Shown: positions 18,729 through 28,970, numbered from the stretch's first letter. The stretch is DNA of 64,000 bases from Acetobacter suratthaniensis (GCF_017377745.1 NZ_JAFVMG010000002.1:211507-275506); one strand, 5' to 3'. Notes: generated by a model not told the origin, from the sequence alone. A program made the numbers and translations.

Positions 18729-19565
18729 TCAGCCAGCCAGCCCCGGCGCATGACGGGTCAGGATTGGCAGGGTGCCATGAGCCAGAATATCCTGCGTGGG
18801 GCCACCAAACAGCCATTCAATGAAATGCGGTCGCGTATACGCGCCCATAACCAGCAGATCACCACCAGCCGCAAGGGCATGCTGGCGCACCTGCTCGCCT
18901 GTATCCACCGCACCCAGCAGAAAACGCTCAATACGCACCCCTACCCCCAACCGCGCCAGGTCTCCAGCCAGCGGTGGATCTGCCACCTCATTCGGAGTCC
19001 GTTCACCAATAACAAATGTCACGCGATTGGCGCGCTCAAGGAGAGGGCGTGCAGACTGCACAGCCAGATCAAGCGCGTGAGACGGATGCCACGCAACAAC
19101 CGGATACTGGCCAAAAGTCGCATAATGCTGCAAAGGCGCAATCAGAACCGCAGCGCTGGCATCATACAGGGCAGCGGCAAACGCTTCGGCCACGGCGGCT
19201 TCATCTTTGGGGCGGGGACGGCTCAGCACCGTTATATCCGCCTCACTGGCCCCACGCGCGACAAGACTGCGCACATCTCCCACCTGTTCCGTCCAGAGGG
19301 TCTCCCGATTGGGAGTGACCGCCTGTGTCCACTCCCGCACGCTCTGGCGCAGGGTATCGGCCTGTGCCGACACAGTATGAGTGAAACGCTCATGCTCCGC
19401 CACACCGGGCATGCCTTCATCGGGCGAAAGATAATCCGGGTCACGCGCTGGCTGAACATGCAGGATACGGCTTTCAGCCGGGCCAAGTCGCTCTAAAAGC
19501 CCGGCCAGCGCCTCAAGTGTAAAAGGCGCTGTATCCACTCGATCCAGAACAGCCAGCAGGCGCAT
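18729..19565 (-). CDS. Tandem-domain universal stress protein
   Basis: 278 aa with two Usp-like halves. The first (about 1-140) has a degenerate nucleotide site. The second ends in LLVMGAYTRPHFIEWLFGGPTQ, matching the UspA ATP-binding pattern G-x2-x-G-x9-G, followed by PILTRH. It is soluble and cytoplasmic. Genes of this kind answer to starvation, acid or redox stress. It starts 18 bases after the hpnN stop, so the two are probably co-transcribed, placing it in a membrane-protection context. Confidence 0.82.
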   Translation of the reverse strand: MRLLAVLDRVDTAPFTLEALAGLLERLGPAESRILHVQPARDPDYLSPDEGMPGVAEHERFTHTVSAQADTLRQSVREWTQAVTPNRETLWTEQVGDVRSLVARGASEADITVLSRPRPKDEAAVAEAFAAALYDASAAVLIAPLQHYATFGQYPVVAWHPSHALDLAVQSARPLLERANRVTFVIGERTPNEVADPPLAGDLARLGVGVRIERFLLGAVDTGEQVRQHALAAGGDLLVMGAYTRPHFIEWLFGGPTQDILAHGTLPILTRHAPGLAG

Positions 19566-19583
19566 GGTAACCTCTCTGCAGTG

Positions 19584-22178
19584 TCAGACCTCGTCGCTGT
19601 CTCTCTTGGGCAGCAAGGCTGGCACGAAAACGAGTGTCGCAATGAGCGTACAGCCAAGCGAAAGCAACAGCAGGCGTCCCATACTGGCCGTGCCGGGGTG
19701 GTGCGACATGGCCAAAGACCCGAACGCCGTGCCGGTTGTCAGGGCGGAAAACAAGACAGCCCGGGCTGTAGGCGAAGCCAGCGGGAAATGCACGCCATCG
19801 CGCCAGTTCATGACAAAGTAGATATTGAACGAAACCCCCACCCCCAACAGCAGCGGCAGCGCAATGATATTGGCGAAGTTCAGTGTTTCAGGCAGCACCA
19901 CAACAAGCACGACCGTCATCAGCGCGGAAAGCATCAGCGGAGCAAGCACAAGCCCCATATCCTTCACCCGGCGCAGGGCCAGCAGCAGGATGACGGCAAT
20001 CATCGCCACAGCGGCCACAGCCGCCTGCTCGAAGGCACGGACAATGGAATTAGCGCTCTCGACAATATCCACCGCAGGCCCGGCAATTGCAGGTTCGAGT
20101 GTTTGCACGGCGGAAACAAAATGGTGCAGCGCCTCAGAGCTGGTCATCAACCCATTAGGATGCACCTCAACAAGCGCGCGTCCGTCTGGCAGCAGGTAAT
20201 CATCAGCAATATCATGAGGAATATCGCTAATTTTGACTGGTGTCGCCTGCAACATGGTGCGGAGCTGATCCAACTCCGCAGGCAGGAAGCGCACCAGCGC
20301 CTGATTGGCGGCCAGAACAGAGTCATCCGACGCCTGAGACAGTTTAAGCAGTGCGGACTGGATACGGCGCAACGGGTCCTGTGCGGGCAGGCTGTCCAGC
20401 ACCCCCGCCAGCGCTTTGGCCGTTGCCGCTGCTGAGGCCCGCAGCGCCTCGGCATCAGGCGCGGGTTTGGTCTGCTCCACCATAAGGGTAGGCAGCAGCA
20501 TGGAAGCCGCATCCTGAATAAGCGGTAGTTTCTGATCCTGATCGACCGGCACGAACGACCCCAGCCACATGGCGTCATGCACCTGCGGCAGTTCCGCCAG
20601 CCTGTCGGCCTGCTGATGCGCATCATCCAGCGAAGCCGTCAGCAGTTCGGCGCTGTAAGGCGATGTCTGCGGATTGTCGATCAGCAACCGCAGCGCGCGC
20701 ATGCCTTCGGAATGCGGGTTTTTGGTATGAAGCGGATCACCATCAAACTGTAGCCGCGGCACAAGAGCCAGCCCGATTACGGCAATAACCGCAAACGCAG
20801 CCAACAACACCTTGCGAAAGCGGCGGATCGCCACATCAACCGGCCGCATAAAAGTGTAGCCCATGCTCGGGCAGTTCAGCGGCGGGCGGCAGATTTTAAG
20901 CAAAGCAGGCAGCAGGCTGGTGGTACAGACAAACGCCACCATCATGCCTACACCGGCAATCAGGCCAAGCTGGGCCACGCCAAGAAAGGCTGTCGGGGTA
21001 AAGGCCAGAAACCCGGCCGAGGTGGCCAGAGCCGCCACCAGAATCTGGTGCCCGGTTTCCTCGCCTGTCATCCGCAGGGCTTCGAACATCCCCTGTGCGC
21101 CCGGTTCAGACGGATTTTGCGCCCGAAACCGCACCGAGAACTGGATGGCAAAATCAACGGCGATCCCGACGAACAGAATGGCAAACGCCACAGAAATGAG
21201 GTTGAGGGTACCCACGGCAACAGCAGCAAAACCAGTCGTGAGCAGCAGCCCCACCACCAGCGTAATGACAATCGGCACCACAACCCGCCATGAGCGCACA
21301 GCAAGCGTAAGCCACAGTGTTACCAGTGCCAGAGAACCAACCAGCCCTGCGACCATACCTTCCGCCACGGTGGCGAATTCTTCGTCATTAAGCTGAACAT
21401 CGCCGGTCATCTGCACATGGGCATGACCGTTACGAACAAATTCAAGAGAGTTGATAGCCGCACGCATGGCATCGCTGGCCTCGCCCCCCGGCTGGAAGGA
21501 GCCGAAATCCAGATTCGGCTTGGTCACCACAAACTGGTAACGCCCGGCCAGATCGGACAACTGACCGCCCAGAAGCCTTTCCCATGACAGGGGAGACGGA
21601 TGCCCGGCGGCCGCCTGCTCCAGCGTATTGGCAAAACCGGTCAGCGGAGCCTGAAACCCCGTAAGGTTGGCCTGCCCCTGCTTGATCCCTTCCGCAATCA
21701 GCGAAAGGGCGCCAAACAGCCCTCGGGCTGAAGGGTCCTGTGCCAGAGCCGCCAGAAAAGGCTGGGCTGCGATCGTATCATCCAGAATGGACGTAAGCGG
21801 TTTGACATCAAGGAACATCAGACCGTTACGAATCAGATAGGGATTGGCGTCCGGCCTGTGCGCAAAGGCAAAATGCTTGTGATCGGCCGAGAGTTTTTCC
21901 GCCAGAGCGCGGGCTGTCTCTGCCCCTTCCTCCGGCAGATCGGCCTCGATCACTGCAACCAGAAGGTTCTCCTTCTGCGGGAACAGGCGGCCCATCTCAT
22001 CGGAACGCTGCTTCCACGCCAGCCGTGGAGAGAGCATTTTGCTGGTGTCGGTTGTAACACCCAGGCTGGTCATGCCCGCGTAAACGCTCGCACCCGAGAG
22101 AACAACAAACAACGCTACCACCGCCCAGGCGTGGCGGGCGCATAGCGTAATGAAACGGCCTATGAATGCGAACAGCAT
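19584..22178 (-). CDS. hpnN: Hopanoid transporter HpnN (RND family)
   Basis: 864-aa RND-type membrane protein of the HpnN/MmpL-like group that moves hopanoids from inner to outer membrane. TM1 is in RHAWAVVALFVVLSGASVYAG, followed by a periplasmic domain. A sterol-sensing-like helix bundle follows around residues 270-420 (FVGIAVDFAIQFSVRFRAQ), with a matching C-terminal bundle (LLLGVGVSFNIYFVMNWRDG). The length matches HpnN rather than drug-type RND pumps (about 1,030 aa). The hpnL homologue directly upstream supports the call. Squalene-hopene cyclase and other hpn genes are not in this window. Confidence 0.88.
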   Translation of the reverse strand: MLFAFIGRFITLCARHAWAVVALFVVLSGASVYAGMTSLGVTTDTSKMLSPRLAWKQRSDEMGRLFPQKENLLVAVIEADLPEEGAETARALAEKLSADHKHFAFAHRPDANPYLIRNGLMFLDVKPLTSILDDTIAAQPFLAALAQDPSARGLFGALSLIAEGIKQGQANLTGFQAPLTGFANTLEQAAAGHPSPLSWERLLGGQLSDLAGRYQFVVTKPNLDFGSFQPGGEASDAMRAAINSLEFVRNGHAHVQMTGDVQLNDEEFATVAEGMVAGLVGSLALVTLWLTLAVRSWRVVVPIVITLVVGLLLTTGFAAVAVGTLNLISVAFAILFVGIAVDFAIQFSVRFRAQNPSEPGAQGMFEALRMTGEETGHQILVAALATSAGFLAFTPTAFLGVAQLGLIAGVGMMVAFVCTTSLLPALLKICRPPLNCPSMGYTFMRPVDVAIRRFRKVLLAAFAVIAVIGLALVPRLQFDGDPLHTKNPHSEGMRALRLLIDNPQTSPYSAELLTASLDDAHQQADRLAELPQVHDAMWLGSFVPVDQDQKLPLIQDAASMLLPTLMVEQTKPAPDAEALRASAAATAKALAGVLDSLPAQDPLRRIQSALLKLSQASDDSVLAANQALVRFLPAELDQLRTMLQATPVKISDIPHDIADDYLLPDGRALVEVHPNGLMTSSEALHHFVSAVQTLEPAIAGPAVDIVESANSIVRAFEQAAVAAVAMIAVILLLALRRVKDMGLVLAPLMLSALMTVVLVVVLPETLNFANIIALPLLLGVGVSFNIYFVMNWRDGVHFPLASPTARAVLFSALTTGTAFGSLAMSHHPGTASMGRLLLLSLGCTLIATLVFVPALLPKRDSDEV

Positions 22179-22298
22179 GATAAACGACGGAACCCTGTTC
22201 TAGATCTGGAGTGCAGGCTGTCGGGGCAGACACCGGAAACTGCTCTGGTTTGCCCAACCCCCTCGCCAGACGCAAGAGAGGATATGCACCGGCATGCT

Positions 22299-23309
22299 CT
22301 AAGAGCCTGATCGGGAGAGGCGTGAGCCGCCTGATCGGGCAGGCCGGGCCGACCAGGCATGCTCCAGCCATTGCCACAGAACGAGAGAAGGAAGCCCCCA
22401 GGCAATTTCGCGCAGACGCTTGATGAGAGAGAGCGCTATGGCCACCGGTGGCGCAATGCCAAACAGGCTACCCACAACAATATACCCCCCTTCGGACACA
22501 CCCAGCCCGCCAGGCACGGCAAAACCGGCTGACTTGGCCGCCTGCCCCACGCCTTCAATCACAAAAGCCTGTGCCAGCGTGCATCCATGCCCCATGAAAT
22601 GCAGGATAAGCCAAACCTCGAACGTACCCAGCACCCACGCCATAAGCTGCAGAATGATACCGGTAAAAGCGTTGTGCCCGCTTTTATAGAGGGACATGAC
22701 CTCTGTATGCAGGCCGCGAATGCCATCCACGCCATTCCAGCCCAGATGGGCGGCAATCCGCACCAGGAGTTTTTCAATGAGGGCGACGGCCCCCAGCCAC
22801 TGGCTGGCAAACACGCCCACGCCGATCACCAGCAGAACCACCGCACTTTCCATGAGGTGATCCGTCACGCTGGAGCGGTGCACAAGAAACAGGAGCAGGG
22901 TCAGCCCCGCACAGGTGAACAAGACCTGACTAAGCAGTTCGAGCGTCAGATCGCAGATAGTCGCAGCCGCCGCTCTGCGGCCCCCTATACTGCGCCGGGC
23001 CAGCAGGCGGCTGGACATGACCTCGCCCCCAACCTGCGCAACAGGCAGCAGGTTGTTAATGCCTTCACGCACGCAACGGAGCAGAAAAAAATCCTTCAGA
23101 TGCAGGGCCGGGCCTGATGCCCCACCACACAGCACCCGCCATGCCTGAGCCGACAGGCCCACCTGCACCGCATGAAAGACAATAACGGCAACAATACCCC
23201 AGCCACAGCTGACAACCAGCGTCAGTATGGCCTGTGCGCCAAACTGAACCAGCATCCACACGGTAAGAGCCAGCCCGATCACACCAGCGGCACATGTTAC
23301 CCGCTTCAT
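22299..23309 (-). CDS. hpnL: HpnL / LPG-synthase-like integral membrane protein
   Basis: 336-aa protein with about eight hydrophobic helices, in the UPF0104 (lysylphosphatidylglycerol synthase membrane region) family. Conserved landmarks are LLPVAQVGGEVMSSRLLARR near residue 90 and GFAVPGGLGVSEGGYIVVG near residue 265. Hopanoid clusters often carry this family as HpnL, and its position just before hpnN supports that name. Its role is not biochemically settled. It starts 55 bases after the ribH stop with GGGGAAGGA upstream of ATG. Confidence 0.8.
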   Translation of the reverse strand: MKRVTCAAGVIGLALTVWMLVQFGAQAILTLVVSCGWGIVAVIVFHAVQVGLSAQAWRVLCGGASGPALHLKDFFLLRCVREGINNLLPVAQVGGEVMSSRLLARRSIGGRRAAAATICDLTLELLSQVLFTCAGLTLLLFLVHRSSVTDHLMESAVVLLVIGVGVFASQWLGAVALIEKLLVRIAAHLGWNGVDGIRGLHTEVMSLYKSGHNAFTGIILQLMAWVLGTFEVWLILHFMGHGCTLAQAFVIEGVGQAAKSAGFAVPGGLGVSEGGYIVVGSLFGIAPPVAIALSLIKRLREIAWGLPSLVLWQWLEHAWSARPARSGGSRLSRSGS

Positions 23310-23364
23310 GTCCTTCCCCTGCTCATCTGCCGCTTTTCAGCCGCCCAGCCTGACGCTGGAAACA

Positions 23365-23853
23365 TTAACCCGCGCGAATGCTCCGCAGCAGGGCCAGAGA
23401 CTCCACACAGGCGGCGGCGGCTTCACGGCCTTTATTGTGCACATCATCGGATGAACGAATCGTTGCCTGTTCTTCCGTATAGGTTGTCAGCACCCCAAAC
23501 GCGATGGGCACTTCCGTGGCCAAGGACGCCTGCATAATACCCACTGTCGTGCCAAGGCTGATAAACTCGAAATGCGCCGTATCACCCTTAACAACACAGC
23601 CGAGGCAGATCACACCTTCATAACGTCCGCTTTTGGCCAGTGCCTGCGCCAGCAACGGCATTTCAAACGCGCCGGGCGCTGCCAGAATATCCGCATCCGC
23701 GATGGCAATATTATGTTCGGCCAGCCAGGCCACAGCACCATCGCGCAGGCCACCCGTAACGGGCTCATTAAACCGGCTGACAATCAGCGCCAGACGCGGT
23801 GCGGGAGAAAGTGCCGCCAGATCAGGCAGGGAAACAGGAGAACGGGTGCCCAT
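23365..23853 (-). CDS. ribH: 6,7-dimethyl-8-ribityllumazine synthase
   Basis: 162-aa enzyme joining the 4-carbon dihydroxybutanone phosphate and the pyrimidine to form the lumazine precursor of riboflavin. Family marks are IVSRFNEPVTGGLRDGA near the start, PGAFEMPLLAQAL, and the catalytic histidine region CVVKGDTAHFEFIS. PIAFGVLTTYTEEQA and an Arg-rich end also match. It is fourth in the riboflavin operon, 31 bases past ribBA. AAGGAT lies 11 bases before ATG. Confidence 0.95.
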   Translation of the reverse strand: MGTRSPVSLPDLAALSPAPRLALIVSRFNEPVTGGLRDGAVAWLAEHNIAIADADILAAPGAFEMPLLAQALAKSGRYEGVICLGCVVKGDTAHFEFISLGTTVGIMQASLATEVPIAFGVLTTYTEEQATIRSSDDVHNKGREAAAACVESLALLRSIRAG

Positions 23854-23884
23854 TGTACTATCGTATCCTTAAAAACAAAAAACT

Positions 23885-25243
23885 TCAGACCAGCGCATCC
23901 TGATCGACAGATGTCGCGGCAAAACCATCCAGATGGTGGCCCATACGCTGCCGTTTGGCGCGCAGATACGCCTGATTGAACGCATTGGCCGGGATTTCCA
24001 GCCCGATTCTTTCGCGCACGACAAAGCCCCGCGCTTCCAGCGCACGCACCTTGGCTGGATTATTGGTCAGCAGGTTCAGCTCGCCAATCCCCAGACTACG
24101 CAAGATACCCGAAGCGGCATGCCAGTCCCGCGCATCCGTTGCAAAACCAAGGCGATGATTGGCATCAACCGTGTCCAGCCCGGCATCCTGCAATTCATAG
24201 GCGCGGATTTTATTGACAAGGCCAATGCCCCGCCCTTCATGCCCGCGCACATACACCAGAACCCCGCATTCCGCCTGCCCGATCGCACGCAGCGCCGCCT
24301 GAAGCTGGGAGCCGCAATCACACCGCAGCGAACCAAAGGCATCGCCCGTCACGCATTCCGAATGCAGGCGCACCATCGGCACGCTTCCGGTGCTGACATC
24401 GCCCTTAACAAGGGCCACGTGCTCCATGCCGTTCTTGTCACGAAACGCATGAATGCGCAGCTCATCACCACCATAGGCACTGGGCAGGGCAGCCTGAGCG
24501 AGATCAGGCAAGGCAGGCTCCACCACGCCAGCCGGGCTGCCCGGCAAAGGCGCCTGTGCAACCGGGTTGATACCCTGTGCACCAATCCATGCCGCCAGTT
24601 CCGCAATAGAAATAATGGGCATGTCGTGCAGACGCCCAAAAACCTCAAGCTGGGGACGGCGGGCCATCGTGCCGTCTTCGTTCAGGATTTCGCAGATAAC
24701 GGCGGCAGGCTTCAGCCCCGCCAGCCGCAGCAGGTCGATCGAACCCTCGGTATGGCCAATGCGTTCCAGCACACCACCGGGGGCCGCACGCAGCGGAAAG
24801 ATATGGCCGGGTGTCGCAATATCCTGTGCGCTGGCCGTCTCCGAGGCCGCCACCCTCACCGTATGGGAACGGTCTGCGGCGGAAATGCCGGTGCTCACCC
24901 CTTCGCGCGCCTCGATCGACACCGTAAAGGCCGTGCCGTGGCGGGCCGTGTTGTCATCCTGACGCACCATCATGGACAGGCCCAGACGTTCCACCTGCTC
25001 AGGCACAAGCGGCAGGCAGACCAGACCACGCGCATGGGTGATCATGAAGTTCATGGCTTCAGGCGTCATGAACTCCGCCGCCATAACCAGATCGCCTTCG
25101 TTCTCGCGATCCTCATCATCCACCATGATCACCATGCGCCCGTTACGCACCGCATCCAGCGCGCGCAACAGGGCCGCGGATGGCTGCCCTGCAACGGGCA
25201 GCGTGGCACGTTCGCCCGACTGGGCTGTCATTTTGTCCGGCAT
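23885..25243 (-). CDS. ribBA: Bifunctional DHBP synthase / GTP cyclohydrolase II
   Basis: 452 aa. The N-terminal half (about 20-230) is 3,4-dihydroxy-2-butanone-4-phosphate synthase, with the acidic loop [22 protein letters not shown] and [13 protein letters not shown]. The C-terminal half (about 240-440) is GTP cyclohydrolase II, with the zinc cysteines in [17 protein letters not shown] and [19 protein letters not shown]. Both active sites look intact. ATG 25243 has GGAGG five bases upstream and overlaps the ribE stop by 16 bases, so translation is coupled. Confidence 0.95.
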   Translation of the reverse strand: MPDKMTAQSGERATLPVAGQPSAALLRALDAVRNGRMVIMVDDEDRENEGDLVMAAEFMTPEAMNFMITHARGLVCLPLVPEQVERLGLSMMVRQDDNTARHGTAFTVSIEAREGVSTGISAADRSHTVRVAASETASAQDIATPGHIFPLRAAPGGVLERIGHTEGSIDLLRLAGLKPAAVICEILNEDGTMARRPQLEVFGRLHDMPIISIAELAAWIGAQGINPVAQAPLPGSPAGVVEPALPDLAQAALPSAYGGDELRIHAFRDKNGMEHVALVKGDVSTGSVPMVRLHSECVTGDAFGSLRCDCGSQLQAALRAIGQAECGVLVYVRGHEGRGIGLVNKIRAYELQDAGLDTVDANHRLGFATDARDWHAASGILRSLGIGELNLLTNNPAKVRALEARGFVVRERIGLEIPANAFNQAYLRAKRQRMGHHLDGFAATSVDQDALV

Positions 25244-25830
25244 TGTGCCTCCACGTATTTTGCAATCACATCTACTTCGACATTCACACGATCCCCGTCA
25301 GACAGGGTGCCAAGTGTCGTATGTGTCCAGGTATGCGGGATGATCATCAGCCCGATATCAAACACGCCATCATGCTCCGCCCCCAGCGTGTTGAGGGTCA
25401 GGCTGATACCGTCCAGCGCGACAGAGCCTTTTTCCACCATGTAGCGGCGCAGGCTGGCGGGCACTTCAAACACGACCCGCCGCCCCTCGCCTTCGGGGGT
25501 GCTGCCTTTATAACGGGCCACGGCATCCACATGCCCCTGCACGATATGCCCCGAAAGCCGGGTGGAGGGTGTCACTGCCCGTTCCAGATTGACCCGGCTA
25601 CCAGCTTCAAGCGCACCCAGCGTGGTACAGCCAAGTGTTTCCGCACTGACAAAAAACCGCACCGGGCCTGACTGTACTGCCGCAAGTGCAGTCAGGCAGA
25701 CACCATTGAGCGCAATGCTTTCGCCCTCGGCCACGTTGGTCAGATCGCTTTCGACCTCCAGCACCAGCGCATGAGGCTGGCGCTCAAGCCCGACAACACG
25801 CCCGAGCGATTCGATTATACCAGAGAACAT
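25228..25830 (-). CDS. ribE: Riboflavin synthase, alpha subunit
   Basis: 200-aa enzyme that dismutates two lumazines into riboflavin. It contains two lumazine-binding barrels: the first starts [13 protein letters not shown] and has [11 protein letters not shown], and the second repeats this as [12 protein letters not shown] after [15 protein letters not shown] 25830 follows AGGAGG at an ideal distance; a frame nine codons longer is not needed. The start overlaps ribD by 16 bases and the end overlaps ribBA by 16, giving a tightly coupled operon. Confidence 0.95.
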   Translation of the reverse strand: MFSGIIESLGRVVGLERQPHALVLEVESDLTNVAEGESIALNGVCLTALAAVQSGPVRFFVSAETLGCTTLGALEAGSRVNLERAVTPSTRLSGHIVQGHVDAVARYKGSTPEGEGRRVVFEVPASLRRYMVEKGSVALDGISLTLNTLGAEHDGVFDIGLMIIPHTWTHTTLGTLSDGDRVNVEVDVIAKYVEAQCRTK

Positions 25831-26888
25831 GCAGCCTCCTGCGTGCAGCGCGCCCACTCCGCAAACAGCGAAAGCGGCGTAACATCCTGCCGGGTTGAAA
25901 CGGAAAAATGATCCTGCCCCTGCGTATCCTGACGAATGGTCAGCCAGTCATCCCACAGAGCGCTCCGGCGCAGGGTTTCAAGCAGGGTCGGGCCAGCCTC
26001 TACCAGAAGCCACAAAGCCTCGGTGCGGGCGAGCAGGTCTGGCAGGGCGGCACTGTCCGGGCAGAACTGCACATCAAATACCTGCTCACGACTGGCAAGC
26101 CAGTCTGCTGGCACATTGGCCTGTTGGCCGCACACCACCAGCAACCGCCGACGTTCAGGGTGATCTTCCACATGCCGGACTGTCAGATCGGGCCTGTCCG
26201 CCCGTGCTGTGCCTGTTCCGGTTATGATACCATCGGTCACACGCCGCAGGGCATGAGCGAACCGCAGGGAGTCCGGTGAAGTAAAGGTTGTCCGCCCAGC
26301 CGGGGGCAACATGGACCCCGCACTATCGAGCGCCTGTTTGACCGTAATCCACGGCCGCCCGCGCACGGCCTTGCTGACAAATGGCGCCAGCAACGCACGG
26401 CAGCGGTTCAACACACTTTCAGCATGCGCACTCTGGGCAAGCCAACGGACATCCAGCCCACGCTCCGCCAGAAAAGCCGCACCACCGCCCTGCACATGAG
26501 GATTGGGGTCCGCGCAGCCAATCCACACCGTGCGCACCGGCGTGGAAAGCAGAGCCTGCGTACAGGGAGGGGTACGGCCGGTGTGATTGCAGGGCTCAAG
26601 CGTAACAACAGCGGTATGAATACGCTCGACCACACCGAGTTGCCGGGCCTGTTCAACCGCCAGACGCTCGGCATGGGCCGCCCCTGCACGGTGGTGCGCG
26701 GCAATAACCAGCACCGTGCCGTTTGCATCCAGCAGCACGCAGCCTACCGCCGGGTTAGGGGCTGTACGCCCCATAAAGCGCCAGGCTTCAGACACGGCGA
26801 GGTCGAACGCGGCGCCTATAGCCGCCGGCATTTCATACGCCCATGAATGTTGAGTGCTGCTCACCCTGATTTCTCTCATCCATCCCAT
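25815..26888 (-). CDS. ribD: Riboflavin deaminase/reductase
   Basis: 357 aa, two domains. The N-terminal deaminase (about 20-160) has the zinc motif AHAERLAVEQA and PCNHTGRTPPC. The C-terminal reductase (about 160-340) shows ITVKQALDSAG and LLVEAGPTLLETL. Together they convert the GTP cyclohydrolase II product to the reduced ribitylamino pyrimidine. The start is uncertain: ATG 26888, ATG 26879 (MREIRV) and ATG 26831 are all in frame, and family alignment only needs the last. It is the first gene behind the FMN riboswitch. Confidence 0.93.
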   Translation of the reverse strand: MGWMREIRVSSTQHSWAYEMPAAIGAAFDLAVSEAWRFMGRTAPNPAVGCVLLDANGTVLVIAAHHRAGAAHAERLAVEQARQLGVVERIHTAVVTLEPCNHTGRTPPCTQALLSTPVRTVWIGCADPNPHVQGGGAAFLAERGLDVRWLAQSAHAESVLNRCRALLAPFVSKAVRGRPWITVKQALDSAGSMLPPAGRTTFTSPDSLRFAHALRRVTDGIITGTGTARADRPDLTVRHVEDHPERRRLLVVCGQQANVPADWLASREQVFDVQFCPDSAALPDLLARTEALWLLVEAGPTLLETLRRSALWDDWLTIRQDTQGQDHFSVSTRQDVTPLSLFAEWARCTQEAACSLV

Positions 26889-26974
26889 ACACCGGACGGA
26901 CTCAGGGCTTAACGAGAAAACACGCCCCCACCTCTCCCACGCAGGACGCGGGTCAGCCGGGAGAAATCCCTCGC

Positions 26975-27115
26975 GTTCTCTTTCATCCGGACTATCACCG
27001 TCGGCCCCGGAATTACACCGGATCTGCTGACCCCGCCGAAACGGGCGCTCGCGGGCTTACAACCTGATAAAAGGCTGCTTACCGCCGGTAGGGAGTTACA
27101 CCCTGCCCTGAGAAC
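26975..27115 (-). promoter_or_regulatory. FMN riboswitch (RFN element)
   Basis: On the minus strand this shows the whole RFN consensus in order: CAGGGCAGGGTG, CCCTACCGGCGGTAA, AGCCCGCGAGCG, GGTCAGCAGATCCGGTG, ATTCCGGGGCCGACGG and AGTCCGGATGAAAGA. It lies 87 bases before the longest ribD start. It senses FMN and represses downstream synthesis genes. The expression platform (terminator or hidden ribosome site) is not obvious in the 26889-26974 spacer. Confidence 0.96.
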
Positions 27116-27570
27116 GTCACCACCACCTTTGCAGTGATGCTGTTAATCAAGATGGGGGTAAGCGTCTTTCGTTGCAAGAGCTAAAATGACTGCGCTGTCA
27201 GCCCGCACCCGTGGCTGCCCCTCACGTTTTGGTGGGGCACGCCCCCCGACTGTTACTTGCATGCAATAGCCGGGCACTTTTTTACTTCAGCAACACAATA
27301 CAGGATTTCTGTCGCATGATTGTCGCATTTCCGACACGATCTGACGCAGAAACAAAATAGACTGAAAAATTATTTTTCCTTTATATATAAACATTATTTC
27401 CGTTTTTTATTTGATTATAAACGCACTGAAAAACCATTCCCAACCGCGAAAACAGCCGTTCCGGCCGCTCATTTAATTGCACTTCGTAACAAAGCATATT
27501 ACCGAATAATTACATTACCCAGCGTAATTAAACAGACATTCAATAAGTAATTATGAAGGATACTGACCGT
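27116..27570. other. Divergent intergenic region (rib operon versus BBP2 porin)
   Basis: About 450 bases. It holds the rib operon promoter region on the left and an AT-rich tract from about 27350 to 27540 before the porin gene. A 76-codon frame at 27320-27550 is AT-rich with no convincing ribosome site and is not called. No other structure was recognised. Confidence 0.5.
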
Positions 27571-28914
27571 ATGGCCCTTACCCGCAGAAAACTGGCCGGT
27601 TTTTCCGCGCTTACCCTCGCATCCTTCGTCGCTTCACAGGCCGCCACACCGGCTCACGCCGAATGGCACCCGTTTGCGACAACCGCAACCAAGAGCAAGG
27701 GCTTTTCACACTGGCTGTCCGATATTACCCTGACCGGACTGATTGATGGTGGCATTATGGCCAACCCGGCCCGCCCCACTGATGGTTATAACTACGGCAA
27801 CTTCTTTGCTGATCACGCCAATCAGGCACAGCTTAATCAGGTGGTGCTGACGCTGCAGAAAGCCAACACTGGCGATGCCAGCGAATATCAGGTTGGCTTC
27901 ACCCTGCAGGGCATCTACGGTTCGGACTCGCGTTATTACCACCTTGTTGGCATCAGCGATCAGGAATGGAACGCCCGTTACCAGCTCATCCCCGCGCAGG
28001 CCCATGTTGATGTGCATCTGCCTTGGGCCACGGATGGCGGCCTGGACATGCAGGTCGGTATCCTTCAGGCCCCCATGGGCGTGGAAGTCATGGACCCGAC
28101 GGCACGCCCCTTCTATACGCTGGCGTATACATCCCAGTATTCCGTGCCTTTCGAGCATGTGGGGGCCATGTTCAACTGGCATGTCAACAAGACTGTGGAT
28201 GTCACCTTCGGGATCGATACCGGCAATCAGGTCACGTTTGGCTCATCTGACAACAACTCCCGTCCTGCCGGGTATTTCGGTATCAACCTCAACAACCTTC
28301 TGGGCGGCAAGCTGAAGATTGTTGAACTGAGCCGTGTCGGCCCGGAAAACCCCACGAGCACGGTAGCTGGTTATGGCTATACAGGCCGCGTGTCCAATCA
28401 GGCTGAACGCTTCTGGAACGACATCAACGCAACGCTGCAGGTCAATGACCGCCTGAGTGTAACGGCGGAGTTCAACTACCTGCATGATCAGGGCACGCGC
28501 ACACCGTATGGTTCCAGCGGCCCCTTCAAATCGGCTGATGCCTGGAGCGTTGTAACCTTCCTGAGCTATGTCGTCAGCCCAAGCGTGACTTTCAACTATC
28601 GTGGCGAAATCTACCGCGATAACAACAACCTGATGGTCACGACCTTTACTGGCAACAACTCATATATGAACGCCATCGCGGGCCGTGGTTACACAACATA
28701 CTCAAATGGTGGTCAGGCCAGTGATCGTGGCACCACTTATGGCGAACTAACGCTGGGCATCAACTACCACCCCGATCTGGGCAAGCATGTGCGCGTGTTC
28801 GCCCTACGGCCTGAAATCCGCTTTGACCGCTCACTCAACAATACCCACGTTTTCAACGGCGGTCGTAACAACGGCATGTTCACCTTTGGTGGCGATGCCA
28901 TGATCGGCTTCTGA
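27571..28914 (+). CDS. BBP2-type outer-membrane beta-barrel porin
   Basis: 447 aa. The signal peptide MALTRRKLAGFSALTLASF ends at THAHA-like TPAHA. The mature part has alternating beta strands rich in Asn, Tyr and Gly: ITLTGLIDGGIMANP, AQLNQVVLTLQKA, GVEVMDPTARPFYTLAYTSQY. The last residue is F (DAMIGF), as for Bam-inserted barrels. This matches the putative beta-barrel porin-2 (OmpL-like) family. AAGGA lies 11 bases before ATG 27571, preferred over ATG 27553, which has none. Substrate unknown. Confidence 0.8.
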   Translation: MALTRRKLAGFSALTLASFVASQAATPAHAEWHPFATTATKSKGFSHWLSDITLTGLIDGGIMANPARPTDGYNYGNFFADHANQAQLNQVVLTLQKANTGDASEYQVGFTLQGIYGSDSRYYHLVGISDQEWNARYQLIPAQAHVDVHLPWATDGGLDMQVGILQAPMGVEVMDPTARPFYTLAYTSQYSVPFEHVGAMFNWHVNKTVDVTFGIDTGNQVTFGSSDNNSRPAGYFGINLNNLLGGKLKIVELSRVGPENPTSTVAGYGYTGRVSNQAERFWNDINATLQVNDRLSVTAEFNYLHDQGTRTPYGSSGPFKSADAWSVVTFLSYVVSPSVTFNYRGEIYRDNNNLMVTTFTGNNSYMNAIAGRGYTTYSNGGQASDRGTTYGELTLGINYHPDLGKHVRVFALRPEIRFDRSLNNTHVFNGGRNNGMFTFGGDAMIGF

Positions 28915-28928
28915 TCTAACGCTCCCCG

Positions 28929-28970
28929 CCCTCTCTTTTCCTACCTTCACGGGTAAAGGCAAAGAGAGGG
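28929..28970 (+). terminator. Hairpin after the BBP2 porin
   Basis: CCCTCTCTTT (28929-28938) and AAAGAGAGGG (28961-28970) form a perfect 10-bp stem, 15 bases past the stop, around a longer loop with its own short pairing. Confidence 0.65.

Noticed and set aside
23933..25444. 503-codon plus-strand frame opposite ribBA
   Set aside because: Antisense to a gene with both active sites intact, with shadow-type composition.
27320..27550. 76-codon frame before the BBP2 porin
   Set aside because: AT-rich promoter-like DNA without a ribosome site; the composition does not look like protein.
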